Notes under the pieces: model-generated
What the model was told of the DNA's origin: nothing
The model's database searches: none
What the model saw: the letters and a program-made list of their open reading frames with translations, nothing else
Part shown: positions 36,903-49,848 of the stretch, piece after piece
Layout: each line of letters opens with the position of its first letter
Numbering within the stretch: the stretch's first letter is position 1
Origin: Linepithema humile
Lineage: Eukaryota; Arthropoda; Insecta; Hymenoptera; Formicidae
Length of the DNA stretch: 64,000 nt
NCBI RefSeq assembly: GCF_040581485.1
Contig: NC_090128.1
Coordinates: forward strand, 9,672,001 to 9,736,000
Direction: 5' to 3'
Program-made: the position numbers and the translations under genes

Positions 36903-39758
36903 TATGTACGTGCATGCTCTTTTTAACTTCCACGCGCGATGACGATGACGAGAAAGAGACTCGCTCGCTGTTGCCACCGTCGCCGGGAAAGCGCGATGAT
37001 GACTTTCGAATGACTCCAGGCGTTATCGATTCCGGCCTTATCATCGCGAATGTTTCCATCTCTGATTCGATCGTTCTGTTCCGCGCGCGAACTTAATGAC
37101 TGCGTTTGGTATCATGAAGAAGAACGGAGACGCACAGGAAGGGATAGTCTATTCTTGGTCGTCGTCTAAATAAAGGTAATAAATCGCAAAGAAGTCGGTA
37201 GGTGGATTTATTTAGTCCCGGGAGGATAAACAGAGCGGGACAATAAGGTGAGAATGTAGTTTATCTGTTAATTTTGTCTGGATTAGGAATTCTTGGACAA
37301 TTTGATTCGTCCTCAATGAAAATTTAATGAAACGCCATTCTGCGCACCGCCATATTTCAATTATTAATGTTAAATATCCTGGTTATATATGAAGTATCAG
37401 TTTGACATTTTGTGCTGATCGTTGCGAATGTAAATCTCACATTGTAATCGAGTTAAGGCTATTGACGCTTCTCTTAACCGACTCTATGTTCGTTTCTTAT
37501 CGATTTATATAAAAATAGAGATATCGCAACGAGTCGGAGCTCTTTCAGGTTCTTTGTTCCATATTCGCATCGCGTATTTACTGCTAAACGCGGCTCCCTG
37601 ATTCTCGTATTTACACTGCACGCGATCTTTCCGTCGGACAATAAAACTCGCGATTATCTATCCATATATTTAACGCTAAACGCGAAGACGTCAGATTAGA
37701 GGCACGAGTGCAGGCTCTGGATTTTTATCTGGTTTATTGCAAGGATACGTTCTTCTGTTTCGATAAATGTTTGCGTGCGCTTTCGAGTAAAATCGCCATG
37801 ACGATGATTAGCTGCCGCATTTAATGAAACGGCGGTTTTCTCGGCTGCATCTTCGATCATCCTTCGCGTCGATACACGCGAGCCGCTTTTCGCCGAGGAC
37901 GTGAAGAATGAGGACACGCGTTACACGGCCGAACCAGTCGTTAAAATCGCTAATGAAAGTGACATCGCGGCGCAAGAAAAAACTCAGCATAAACTTATCG
38001 CATTATACTCGAGAACGCGCGTCATCTCTTGTATTGCGCGCGCGGAATTGAATGCTTTGAGCAAACCGATGGTCGTTCGAACTCGTTTCTCAGGCTGCGA
38101 ATTCTATTCACGTGATTGTAAATTCTGCTCACGGTGCTATTAAGAGTTTAATGGAAATAAACAAACGCATTTTTCTATAGCTTGCCGTGACTTCAAACTT
38201 ACGCAATGCATATCTGTTCATTTCATAATCCAACTGGTAATTAAATGAATCGATGCATAGAAGTAATATCATTAAATATCATAGAATTTATTTTGAAACT
38301 ATGACAGTCGGAGAAGTAAAATAAAAATTGATTAGCTTATTTTATTATTTTAGCTTCGATAAATACGATTCATTCAGAGTTCATCTTTTATTTAAACTAT
38401 ATTCTTGACTTTCTTTTCTAAATCTCGATAAACTTAAGATTGCTTATAACCTAATAACCTTTTTTGAAATAAAATAGACTCTATTGAAATAAATAAATCT
38501 GGCTTGGTTTCCTGGCACTTAGTGTCTTTTATTTATCCATTCTGGTCTGGAAAACATGGCCGAAATATCGCGGTGTTCCAGTTCGGCGTTTACCCGTACC
38601 CGATTAGAAACCGCACGATGATTGCGAGCAGACACACGCTCGTGTCATCGCGCGGTTGTAAAACGCCCACGCGCGAAAAGTCGCTGATCCGCGAAGAGTC
38701 GTCGCTCGGAAATCGGAAACAAACGGTCGTCGTTCGCTCGCTGCTGCGGCTGCTTTCGTGATCGCTCGTTAAAATCGTCGGTGAGGAACGGCCAATTAAA
38801 GAGACGCTCGCACCGGTATCTGTCCCCGGGTTGCCGCGAGCCTATCGGTGATCGTGATGGCCGATCGGTACGGGTGGCCTGTATATGACGAATGCGAATA
38901 TCGGCAGCGGCAGCGGCGATCCGATAGCGTCGATCGCCTGGCTCTTCACCCCTTTTACGCCCCGGTCTCTCTATCACCTCCGAAATGCGTGCGCGATAAA
39001 CGTGCGTGACGCACTCCACACGCATGAAAGAGGATACATCTTCTCTCCTCTTCTCTTCTCTCTCACTCCTGCTATCCTCTCGTGCGCAGAATGATCACGC
39101 CATTAAGTATAACCCGCTGCGTTTATCATTTTGTGGCTTTATATTTACGGTTACAACTGTGCCGCGCGTTTTTCGATTCATTCTCCCTTTATTTTTTGTC
39201 ATTCTGTCCCTAAAACCTCGCGTGTCTCCCTTTCATTTGTGCCAAAAATTGCGGCGACCCTTCATTTTGCGGACAAATAATAATAAAATATCAGTAATAG
39301 TAAAACGTTTACGTGACAATGAAACAAGAATAAGACAATGGCTAGTTTATAAGACGATTGACCGAAATTTCGCGCAAGCCAGCGATAACGCCAATTGTTT
39401 CCTTAACGGGTCAATAACGCGAAAAAGTTACAGCGCGCACAAGCTCGCCGCAAATAGCGAACGCAAACGGCTACAATATCCATCTTCCGTTCCCGCGATG
39501 GTCCCGACAAGCCTCGTCAAAACGAATCCCCGGCATTCGTGTGTTCCGTGCGTGCATTCTTTTCAGATACACATCGGTCGTCAGGAGAGCGTATTCGTTC
39601 GTAACGCGCGCTGTTATTGGCGCGTCCGTCGTCTCGATCGCGCGCGCTCTTGCCCGCGCGTCGAACGATCCCCCGGTTTTATCGGTCGCGATTCGCGGTC
39701 CGACAATGACAGCGTCAGGCAACGCGGTGCGTGGCGGCGGGCGACAAACAACGGCAAT

Positions 39759-39782
39759 GGAATGACAAACGGAATGACAAAC
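39759..39782. repeat. 12-bp direct duplication
   Basis: GGAATGACAAAC occurs twice back to back. It causes the Asn-Gly-Met-Thr repeat in the overlapping 297-codon ORF. Confidence 0.85.
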
Positions 39783-40170
39783 AGGACCGCGTCAACAAAG
39801 GACCGGCGCGTGCTGAAAAGAGGACGAGCGCGCGTCAAGCGCGGGTCGCGTACAACCACCCGGCTGAGGCAGCGAGAAAAGCGAGAGGGAGGTGGTTGAC
39901 GGCCGGACGGCAGCGCGGGGGTTGTTACCAGCACAAGGGGGGGGGGAGAGGGTGCGTGCGCGATGACCGGCAGCGGTATCGTATTCATAGCAGCCGCGAT
40001 ATTGCCGCGAGATTCGCGAATTTCCAACCGGCAGGCCGCCGTGCGGCTCGTCCGCCTCTCTCCGCTCGCCCGCTTCCTCTACCGAGCTCCATGCATTTAG
40101 AAGCCCCCGTTAGAAGGTAGTCGAAAGTCTAATTAATCGGATATAGAGCGGTACACGCGCTGCTCGGCGT

Positions 40171-40210
40171 CCTGTGACGTTCTATGACGTTCTGTGAAGG
40201 CCTGTCCCTT
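40171..40210. repeat. Short 10-bp tandem repeat
   Basis: CTGTGACGTT, CTATGACGTT and CTGTGAAGGC follow one another with a fourth degenerate copy. Two TGACGT words, which resemble CRE half-sites, are a by-product. No regulatory role can be shown. Confidence 0.7.
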
Positions 40211-40965
40211 TCATTCCCGAAATCCTTTGGTGTCCAGCTTCGCGTAGCGCGGACTTTTACCACAGCCGTCATTTAACTCACCGCAAAGATTAATTTTATT
40301 CTGTAAAACAATTCTGTGCGCTGAAGATGCTCGACTTTTTACCCTTCCGAAGCGCTGAAATTCAAGCGGAGACGTATATAGAAATTCTAAAAATCACTCT
40401 TTTTATTAATCTTACTCTTAATTCTCGCGTATTATCCATACAATCCAATTTTTATGTATGATAATTGCGGTGTAGATTAACAGATGATATATACATTGAC
40501 GCTGTAAAGATTAATCGCGACGATCTTGTCTTCTTCCTCTCTTTGCTTCCTCGCAATGTTCTGTTACGCGTTTGTTGCCCGTCTTCCGATGGGAGAAAGG
40601 AGGGAGAGGAAAGGAACATGCACGCACTATCACAAGAGGCATTGTGTGCAGATTTTCCTCATTTACTACCAGGCGATACTGTCGATTGTCTAGAATGATG
40701 GCGCAAATTATGCGAGTCACACCTAATTGGCAGTGACCATGGGGTCGCGTGGGACGCGCGGGACTACGTCACGTATGGTATACGCGTATGCATCGAGAAT
40801 CGCGGCGTTAATGGTGAAGCGCGAGCGAGAGAAAGAAAGAGGGGAAAAGAGAGAATGCATTTATTTATCCTCCAGGATCTATTGATCCCTTAAGAGCACG
40901 CAATCGGCGATACAAGGCGGTGATAGCGTCGCATCGACGATAAACTCGAGCGATTTAAGCGCAAG

Positions 40966-40984
40966 TTTTTTTTTTTTTTTTTTT
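40966..40984. repeat. Poly-T tract
   Basis: A run of 19 T, followed by CTTAACAG. Confidence 0.9.
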
Positions 40985-41846
40985 CTTAACAGAGAAGCTT
41001 TTCTAAATTTTTATCTTCAATGCTCTATACGCAGAGATGTTGGATGCATTAATGCAGAACGAAGAGAAAAGTACGCGGTTTATGTTATTTGTATAAAAGG
41101 ATTTATGTGCATGGAGATGAAAGCATCAACGGATAAAGATGAAAAAGATTGTATCATTGATCGCTTGAAATTGAGCCAACCGATTTACAACTTTGTGGGC
41201 GGATCGCGGGCGGAAAATGTCAAACACGCACAGCTCAGTATTGTAATCCATAGAGGATAATACGATTACGATTTATAAACTCCTAGGCAAGATTCGACTA
41301 TTTCTCTATCGGGTTGTCGCGCTTTGCAGCGCGAAGTTCTAAATGTTAATTAATCACCATTTTTTGAGAATCGAATGATTCGTAGCTCGCCTCGTTTCGA
41401 CGTTAAACGTGGAGCGCGCTAATGCCGAATTTACCCCGCAACTAAGTTGGAATTTCGATTTGTTACACATGTAATAAAATTACAATCATTGACGCGGCCG
41501 CGCAATTCCGGCGGCGCGTAAACGGGCGGCCGCGTTATAAAAACGCGCGGCGGCAATACCGCGAGTTAATCAGAGGAATTACACGTATAAATCGTTGCGA
41601 TAGTTTGTAGATTGCTTTTTTATTAATTCACCGGCCGCCGGTATCGCGGACTGTGATTGGATAAATGGCTCGGCTCGCCATGGAGGAGGCGCCGGCGTGT
41701 TTTTCATCAACTTTGTTGAAAAACCCCGCTTTTGAATAAAAGTCGGTTAGAGCCCCATTGTGGGACAGAGCGATCTCAATATGGATGAGTATATCGGTAC
41801 ATAACGCTTTGTGCCTTTACCTGGCGATAATTTGTAGCCCGTTGCC

Positions 41847-41860
41847 GGCGATATATCGCC
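41847..41860. repeat. 14-bp perfect palindrome
   Basis: GGCGATATATCGCC is its own reverse complement. A related GCGATATATC word follows three bases later, giving a partial direct repeat. It could be a dimeric protein site or chance. Confidence 0.85.
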
Positions 41861-42754
41861 ACCGCGATATATCTATACGCATCAATTTTAACTTTTAAAT
41901 ACGTAGGGGTCGATCGGGGTAATTGTGACAGTGCGGCTGCAACGGATCGGCCGTTACATTTTCCAGAATCGAAATTAATAGTCGTCATAAAGTAAGAAAT
42001 GTCATGGAAAATATCGAATGAAATAGTCATCGTTGAAGAATCGGCAGAGCCGTTAATTTAATAGTCTTTATTATAAAGTTACGAGTTCAAAATGATCTCT
42101 AGCTATTTTTGTATTTGCGCCGAGACTGCCCTTATTCCAATTTTTAACAATTAAGCCACCAAGTGGATTAGGAAAGCATACAATTATTTTTCCCGAAGAA
42201 AAATGACTGGAGGATGAGAGGGTTAAGACGCGCGCAGCCATGCAATCGACGACCAAGTCCTGCGACGTTTCGGAAATCGGATTTTCGCGGAATTACGCGG
42301 CCGGGAGCCGTCTTTGGATCGGCTAACTCGATAAACACGGTATTAACTGCGACTCTCCGCTTTGCTTCACCCTCCCCTCGAGCGAACTACGAGAAGCGGC
42401 GCGAGTTTTTGCGGTAGTCTCGATAATTACTCGATTGCGAGTAACGTCGAGGGGTGCTCGCCGAGTGCCTCTCGGGAGAGAGCCAAGGAGCGGCCGGGGA
42501 TTCGGAAAATGAGGAGAGGCGCGGGGGAATATAGCAAGAACGAATGAGCGACGGAGAATTGACCCCGCATTATCGAAGTGATATTTGCATTTCTCTTATT
42601 GTAGCGCACGCACGCGCGCCCTTTGTTACTCGACTTTTGTCTGAAGCTTTTATTCCCCTCCCTCCCCCTCGCTTGGGAATCGCATCTATATCCTTCGGGT
42701 TTCCGGACGTTCCCTTACCCTTAAACGCGATAGGGAAAACGTCCCAGTTTCTCA

Positions 42755-42797
42755 AAGTGGATATTATTTAAATTTCAAGTGGATGTCATTTAAATTT
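42755..42797. repeat. 22-bp direct duplication
   Basis: Two adjacent copies start AAGTGGAT and end ATTTAAATTT, differing only at a few central bases. AT-rich spacer follows. Confidence 0.85.
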
Positions 42798-44268
42798 AAA
42801 AACGGAGCTTGGAATGTTATTTACTAGCAGTTCACCGGCGATGCAATATCGACTTGGTAAACAGGACATAAATCTACATCGTTCGCTATGAAATAGCAAT
42901 GACATCAATTCTATATATTTTTTATAAATATATTAAAAGTTTCATTGTATTGAAATATTCTTGTCTGAAAATAGCAGTTATTGGCCGAAAAATCGATAAA
43001 GTGTTCTTAACATTCTTTCGTTCAAATCTGTTCAACATGTCTGACAGGTAATCTAAGATCGCGGAAGCGTCTCTCTCTTGGGAATTGCATGTCGATAATC
43101 AACTAGTAGTCCCGATTAGCCGATTTATAGCCTCGGATTGAAAAGGATCGCGCTAGATAAGTAAATCGACGAACGCGCGCGTCGCGTTCAATTAATATAA
43201 GGCATTAACGAGCCTGGAAATCAAATAAATATTGATGCGCTCATTAAGCCGCGCGTGCACATTGTTTTTATTTATGCCGATCGGACCGAGTATTGAAATT
43301 TATTTCGTCGGGAGGAAGTGAGGGAGGGCGGCCGAGTGCGCGAGTGAAACGCTTTAATGCCAGCCGACCCTATTAGAAAGTTTAATGGCAGAATGCGTAA
43401 AGTTTTATTTCCGTGGACGAAGAAAAAAAAAGAAGAACGGAATATAGCGCACGGGAAATTTAATACCCGCAACGACGGAGCGTTTCGATCGCGGGAGAAT
43501 CGCGTATCGCGCCGGCCTCGCAGCGGATAGCGGCGGCGAGCGTAAACGTTTATTTGCCGCTCCTACATCTTTGATGAGGTTGCGCCCTACTAAAAGTCGT
43601 ATCTTGCGATATAAAAGGCGCGCGGGTCGCGTAATAATTTAACACGCCGTTGGCGAATCCGAGTCTTCGAAGAAAGTCCGACGTTTAAATAGATCATCCT
43701 TTACTCACGACTACCGGCGATAATGTATCGCCGCGCGATTTATTCGACCGGAAGGATAAAAGCGCGAGGCAAAGGATATCGATGAGATCGCTGCTGATGC
43801 TGTGCAGTTATTGCGAAATGTCGGATCACGCGGCAGATCTTGCGAATTTTCAAGCAGATTTGTCGCGGACGTAGAAAAAATTATATTTATTTTGGCTTAA
43901 ATTATTTCTAATTCAACCTCACAACGATATATTTATATATTTCCGAGATGTAGTATATATGTGCTTCTATTGGTTTTTTTCCTCTTTCCTGATGCCAGCT
44001 TCGCACACTTTAAATTAGATAATAAATTAACTTAATACATTTTTCCACGCAATTTCTTCTCATTTTTTTTTTTTCTTCTCAGATACGCATCTCACAGACG
44101 TGTAATTAAAAATAATTAAGGAAAAAAAGATTAGCATTAATTAAATTAAGCTTAAATATTGCTGTTTCATTGTTTCTGATTTTAACGTAATTAATTTAAG
44201 GCAGAATGCGTAGTCAGTTGCTTTGGAAAAGATTAAAATACGTGCGGTCGCGCATCGTACTTCCGCGG

Positions 44269-44286
44269 GATAAGCCGCGGCTTATC
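44269..44286. repeat. 18-bp perfect palindrome
   Basis: GATAAGCCGCGGCTTATC is its own reverse complement, so it carries a GATAAG (GATA-factor-like) site facing inward from each side of a CCGCGG core. Perfect 18-base symmetry is unusual in unselected sequence, though one such case in 64 kb is not itself proof of function. Confidence 0.9.
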
Positions 44287-44523
44287 ACAATCGCTCTCAA
44301 ATAAAAGTAGAAACATTCTTTAAGAAAGATGTAAATTGTACGTTCATATCGATGTTCTCTATCTCGGAGAATGAGATAAACGCGGCGGAGATAACGCATC
44401 GCAATGAGGTGCAGCTGCGATGCGTAATGAGACGCCGAATCGAGTAGTAGCCCGAACATTCAACGTGAAGGCAAAACGTGCTCTCGCAGCCCGATCGGAT
44501 GCAGTCCACGAATGGTCCAGTCG

Positions 44524-44575
44524 TCTCTTCCTCTCTCTCTCTCTCTCTCTCACTCTCTTTCTCTTCTCCTCTTTC
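44524..44575. repeat. (CT)n microsatellite, interrupted
   Basis: CT dinucleotides with CACT and CTTT interruptions. The ORFs across it read as Ser/Leu or Arg/Glu repeats. Confidence 0.9.
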
Positions 44576-44867
44576 ATACGCAAACTTATATAGGACTTTA
44601 CGCTGTTTGTCTGTTTCATTCCAGCTCACGTAAAGCCATTGATTGCATCGCGAACGTGATCTCGCGTGCCAAGATTTCGGAGCAAGATCGCGGCATCGGT
44701 TCGAATGATAAGTAAACTTCTGAGTAAACACTCGCGAGATTCGAGAAAGATGATTTTGAAGTTTCAACGCATCGCAACTTCGACATCTATTGGGACATTT
44801 CTCTCGAACTTTGCGTAATACCTGATACGGCATTGATACTTGAGGAATCGAAAGCAAAAGTATATCG

Positions 44868-44911
44868 TTTTAACTTCTGTAATAGCGAATTTTAACTTCT
44901 AAAATAGCAAA
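44868..44911. repeat. 22-bp direct duplication
   Basis: Two adjacent units begin TTTTAACTTCT and continue with AATAGC, differing at a few positions. AT-rich spacer. Confidence 0.85.
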
Positions 44912-45253
44912 GATTATTTTCTAACTACATCATCGTTATGCAATCATCATTTATTAATACCGAGAAAGATTTTACAATATGCTAATCTCTCTTTTTAAGC
45001 GATAATAAAATAATATTTTTCAGAGGTTATCGCATTCGACTTACATCACTTTCGCCTTACTTGCATATCATCCCAAATCCACGAAATATTTTCACTTCAA
45101 GCAGGAAATGCCGATAGCGCACTCTACTCTGACAATGTTGGAGTAAACACGGGTTTTGATTAATTAGTTGTGTAGACGCCGATAAGACGCCGATTCGACG
45201 AAAACACATTCATTATAATAAAGATATAGACGTAATGCATACAATTAATCTTC

Positions 45254-45254
45254 A

Positions 45255-45287
<33 letters not shown>
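45254..45287. repeat. (AT)n microsatellite
   Basis: AT dinucleotides with GTATATGT variants at the 5' end. Confidence 0.9.
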
Positions 45288-47371
45288 CATCATATCGCTC
45301 GATCTCTGCGCAAAAAATATTTAATATAAATATTTTCAGATTATTGATACAACTCGAACGGCGAGTCTCGAAAACAAATAATCTTTTAAGTCGAAATCGC
45401 GCGCGATAAAAATATTTCAAAGCAAGAAACGTACCACCTATATCTGTTGCAACTTTTAACAATAAACTCCAAAAAGCTAGCCAGCAATATTTGCAGCAAC
45501 GTCACTCATGTATTGTGTATTTAAAAAAAAATGTAGATGCCATATTTTTCCTTTATTTCGAAAAATGATTTCAATTTCAATTTCATTTCGAATCCGAGGA
45601 CATTCAGCCCGCACGTTTCTTTGGCGAGTCTGCGAGTTTTAAAAATACGGAGAAATATGGAAACATAAAAAATATGAAAAGGATTAGGAAGGGGGCGAGC
45701 GGATATTTCTCGCGGTCAAAGAGCGACCAAGAGTACGCGAGCGCCGCGTACTGTATGTATCCGCGCGCGGCTTACGGGTTATACGCGAATGAACGGTAAA
45801 AATCATATCCATATGACCGACGAGGGTGGAAGGCACCTCCCGGTATTGGTTATATTTAAATGGGTTTAATGCCCCAACCGTACCCTCGACCGCTCGCCGA
45901 CCGCTTCGCGGCGTCGTTCTTTCTCTTTTTCGCGCTCCTACTTTCCTTTTCCCGCGCGGAGCATTCGCCTTTCGTCGTCTCCAACCGCGTCACCCGCGAC
46001 GCGAATCCTCGAGGGTTAAAGCACGCTGTCGATAAAAGGCAAGTGTGCCGAGTGAGACGAGGAGCGCGAGCGTGCTTTGGGATTGCAACGGCGGGGATGG
46101 AACTGTGAGTGGCAAAAGAAAGAAAAGGAGAGAGAGAGAGAGAAAGCAGCTCTCAAGAGTCGATGTCATTTTCGTTCTTCTTCCTTCTCTCTCTCTTTCT
46201 TTCTCTTCTCGACGGCATCTTTTCTATCCTTTTCCGTCCGGCTTCACTCTCGACAATTAGGTATATTTCGGCCTACCCTCGACATTGTTTTCACGGTACC
46301 TCGAGTGAGCTTTCCGCTCGAGATTCTTTCCGCGCGACGACAAGACGGCTTACTCGCTCTCTCGTCGCTGCTTTTTTCCTATTCTTTCGTGATCACAATG
46401 TTACGAAATCGGCGTAAATCCGATAGCGAATTTGAATTATTGCATACATTTTTAAATTATTGTATTAAGATAAATTTAGCAAAATAATCAAAGTGAGAAA
46501 AATAACAAAGTAAAAATATGGTAGAAAATTTGTAATAATAAAAAATTGATTTGGCAGAAATTGTAAAGAAAAAGTTTTCTATGCATTTTTGAAGTAGAAA
46601 TTAATTTTTATCACAATCGAATTTTTAATTAATGTAGCGAATGCACGGATTCAGAAACTTCATTCAAAAAACTTCTGAACGTCTTGTATCCAATAACAGA
46701 TACGGAGGATACAAAAATAACCGTTCTACATGATTTCTTTTCAGACATAAAAACGGAAAAATCTATTGTCATGTCAATTCGCGGACAAATTATTTTTTCT
46801 TTGATTCTTTCGTTGATAACGCATTCCTTTATTAGTCTTTATAAAACCGTCCTATCTAAAACAATTTTTGTTACTTGTCAACTTATTCGAATCACGAAGA
46901 TCGACTTTTTCAGACATTTTTCCACGACTTTTTTTAAGCTTTATCTCAAAATAAACGCTAATTTATCCGGCGACGTGCAGCGCTGTTGCTATATGATTTT
47001 CATTATAAGAAGAAGAAGAATGTTCGACGTGCACACAAATACAATGTTTAATTTCTATTATTTTAAAATACATCGTCTTTAATCTCACCTTTTTGCCGAG
47101 AGATTCGAACGCGTCATGTTTGAATAGTAAGAATCGATAAAAATCCGCTAGATAAAAATCCAAGTAAAAAAAAAAGCGATTTGCAGTGGCGGTCGACGCG
47201 AAAAGCGGAGATCCGAAGAGGGTGGGAGGATGCACCAAGAGCAGGATGACGAGGAACACGATGAGCAGGGATAATCTGATTTTCAGCAACTTTATACGTT
47301 GCGCTTCGATTAAAATCCAGCCAGCGTGCAGGCTCGATATAGTTATCCCGCTCGTGCCCTCTCTCACGAGG

Positions 47372-47373
<2 letters not shown>

Positions 47374-47419
<46 letters not shown>

Positions 47420-47427
47420 GAGAGATA
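47374..47427. repeat. (GA)n microsatellite
   Basis: About 25 GA units with two GAAA interruptions. It is the basis of the Ser/Leu-rich minus-strand ORFs at 46963-47494, which are rejected as genes. Confidence 0.95.
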
Positions 47428-48133
47428 CGAATAGGAGGTGGGCGCCCCTCGGTGGTTGACCAGACACCACCGGTAGTCGAGCATCTCTCCTCATTTAGGG
47501 GCGCGTTTTAACCCCGGAATGAGCACCGCGCGTCGCTTTACAAACGACGCCAACGCGGACGCCCGGCGATGCTTCTTAGTCCTCTTGCTTTACGCCACTT
47601 AAAATCGCTTTAATATATAAACCAGTCCACGACCGTCTCATCAAACTTTGATGATATATTCTTCGGCGAATTTTTGCTCTTAGCGAAAACGCAAATAAAG
47701 TCATGAATTTCAAATTTTCAGCATTAAATATCTTTATAACTAATCCCCCGATATTATAAGCTCGTTAAAGTTTCCTTGAGATTGTTGGTGGAATAAGTAC
47801 ATTCCACATACCTAATAGAGTGGTATAAATTAACTGCGGCACTTTACGGCGCTATTTTTGCGAAAATATTGCAAGTAAAGAGAAACATGAATTAAGATTA
47901 AAACGAGCGGAGTCAATTAAATCTGAAAAAGAGACAAGCCGCAGTGTCTTTTTCTCGATGCGAACTATCGGCATCTATGTCGCGAAGTATGCGAGAGTAG
48001 AGTGACATAACTCCGGCGGGACGTCGTTTGTTATCGTTCGATAATAAATACATAAAAGTTTTACTGCATCGTCGAGGAGACACGCAGATTCCTTTCGGCG
48101 TCTTCGTGACGTCGAGTTGCCACGGCGGTCTCG

Positions 48134-48230
48134 CGAAAAAGGAGGAAAAAAGAGAGGAAAGGATGAGGAGAAAGTGAGTAGAGGAGAGCGAGATCGTGAA
48201 ACGAAAGATAAGAGAGGGAGGGAGAGAGAG

Positions 48231-48265
<35 letters not shown>

Positions 48266-48285
48266 CGGAGGAACAAAAGGAGCGA
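48134..48285 (+). repeat. Polypurine tract
   Basis: About 150 bases that are overwhelmingly A and G on the plus strand, including the (GAAA)n array. The opposite strand gives long Ser/Phe-rich ORFs, an artefact of composition. It could form triplex structure, which is only inferred. Confidence 0.8.
48231..48264. repeat. (GAAA)n microsatellite
   Basis: About eight GAAA tetranucleotides at the core of the polypurine tract. Confidence 0.95.
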
Positions 48286-48653
48286 GAAAAGCTAACGCGC
48301 GCGTACGTAGAGATGTTATTGAAACGCAAATCACGTTGCGCAACCCGCCGCGCCGCGGCCGTAGCGGGCCCGATCGGAATGTCTTGGCATTAATAAAATA
48401 TGAAGTATAAAAAGTTATTAAAAGGAGTAACGAGGAATTTAATGTTTATTCATACCCGGACGCTCTCGCGCGCGCAACTCGGCAAAAAGACGCGGAGGAG
48501 GGCGGACGCGGGGCGGAGGGACGACGGCTTTGCATATTAAAAATCGTAAATAACGCCGAGCGACGTCGCCTCCGCTCCTCTCGTTGCCCCGCAGGCCTTT
48601 ACGATTATGATAAATTTTAATCTGCACCGTGAAATCTCCTTTAATGTCCGTGC

Positions 48654-48666
48654 GCCCCCCCCCCCC
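48654..48666. repeat. Poly-C tract
   Basis: A run of about 12-13 C in pyrimidine-rich sequence. Confidence 0.85.
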
Positions 48667-49848
48667 TATCTCCCACCCGACCCCCCTCGGTCTCGTCACC
48701 TTTGTTGTCTCTCGTCGTTAAAGTCGCTCGCTCGCTCGAGCGATCGGATGGGCGTAATTGTTCTTCGCTAGACACGTGGGCTTCGATCTTTGACACTCGC
48801 ACACTTCGCTATGAGACTCGGATTTGAATAATACGACACTTTTCATTACTACGTCACGTATAGTTTAACATTAGTAATTACAACGAATCCTATTAAATTG
48901 TAGTGTCAAAGGTCTTGCATTGGCGTAATTTATCCATATTTTTAAAAATAAAATTACGATACTTTAGCGAACTTGGAAATTTAACAGAATCTTAGAAGCT
49001 TGATTGACGTATTGCGAAAATACTCGACATTAAAAATTCAGAAGGTATCGTTTTCCAAAGTGTTATGAGAAATTTATAGTACACATTGTATATTATGACA
49101 ACCAGAAATTGATCTTTTCTTTAGAAATTCTCCAACGAACGATTCTCGCGGATATGCTGATGGGAAGGCACGCCTGATGTATTCTTCCTTTCTTCCGACA
49201 TTTTCTACAACAGTTTTTTTTTCTTCCTCTTTCCTGCATTTAGAGCGTGCATTTGCTCCTTGCTCTCCGCATCTCGCGCCTTTCTCTGATCCCTTCCTCT
49301 CTATTTGCGCGCTTTTACAAAGCGAGCGCGTTATTTTCTCCGCGAACGATTGCACGCCGCGCGCGCACTGCAACCGCGTAGGCAAAAAATTATTAGTAAA
49401 TCTCTTCGTCAGTGCGCAGCGCATTTATCCGCGCGATTTATTCCGCCCGTAGAGTCGCGCCGTTCGCGAACATCTTTTTCCGCAAATAAATCCTTAAACG
49501 CAACGAACATGCGTTTCGATCGACGTCAATCTTACGATATAATGCATATGAATTTGATTCGCGCGTCACTCGGGCGCGCACGTGTCTCCATAAATCGCTT
49601 TTTACGAGCGTCTAAAGAGTGACATAAAAGTTTTTCGCTCAGCGTGTGAGCGCGGCACCTCGCGCGCGCGTTTACCGAACGGCCATCTTTCGCACGTACG
49701 TCGATTAAATAAACATGATCGCAGGCGTCACCATCGAGAGGAGATTCGCGTGCGATCGCGGCTAAAACTCACCGCTCATCTCGAGAGCAAAGGATTGAAA
49801 TGGAAAAAAAAGCGCGCTCGCCGGGTGATGCTTGTCGATGGAACGAAA

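Larger units (their letters stand above)
36903..42750. other. Non-coding spacer with no recognisable gene
   Basis: Mixed spacer with a GC-rich part at about 38.6-40.1 kb. The 297-codon ORF at 39006-39899 spans AT-rich and GC-rich composition without any recognised domain, and its C-terminal half is Arg-rich. I treat it as chance. The AT-rich part from 40.3 to 42.2 kb holds a T-run and a small palindrome. No RNA gene was recognised. Confidence 0.65.

Noticed and set aside
39006..39899. 297-codon ORF
   Set aside because: No recognised domain. Its composition shifts from Ser/Leu/Phe-rich to Arg-rich following the local GC content, and it contains a 12-bp direct repeat. Overlapping ORFs exist on both strands.
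41536..41543. TATAAAAA in a CpG-dense patch as a promoter
   Set aside because: Lacks a matching initiator, downstream element or exon.
43610..43618. TATAAAAGG word as a promoter
   Set aside because: No initiator at the right spacing and no credible coding start downstream. Such words are expected by chance in AT-rich DNA.
44297..44857. 186-codon minus-strand ORF
   Set aside because: It includes the (CT)n array as an Arg/Glu repeat. No domain was recognised in the flanking parts.
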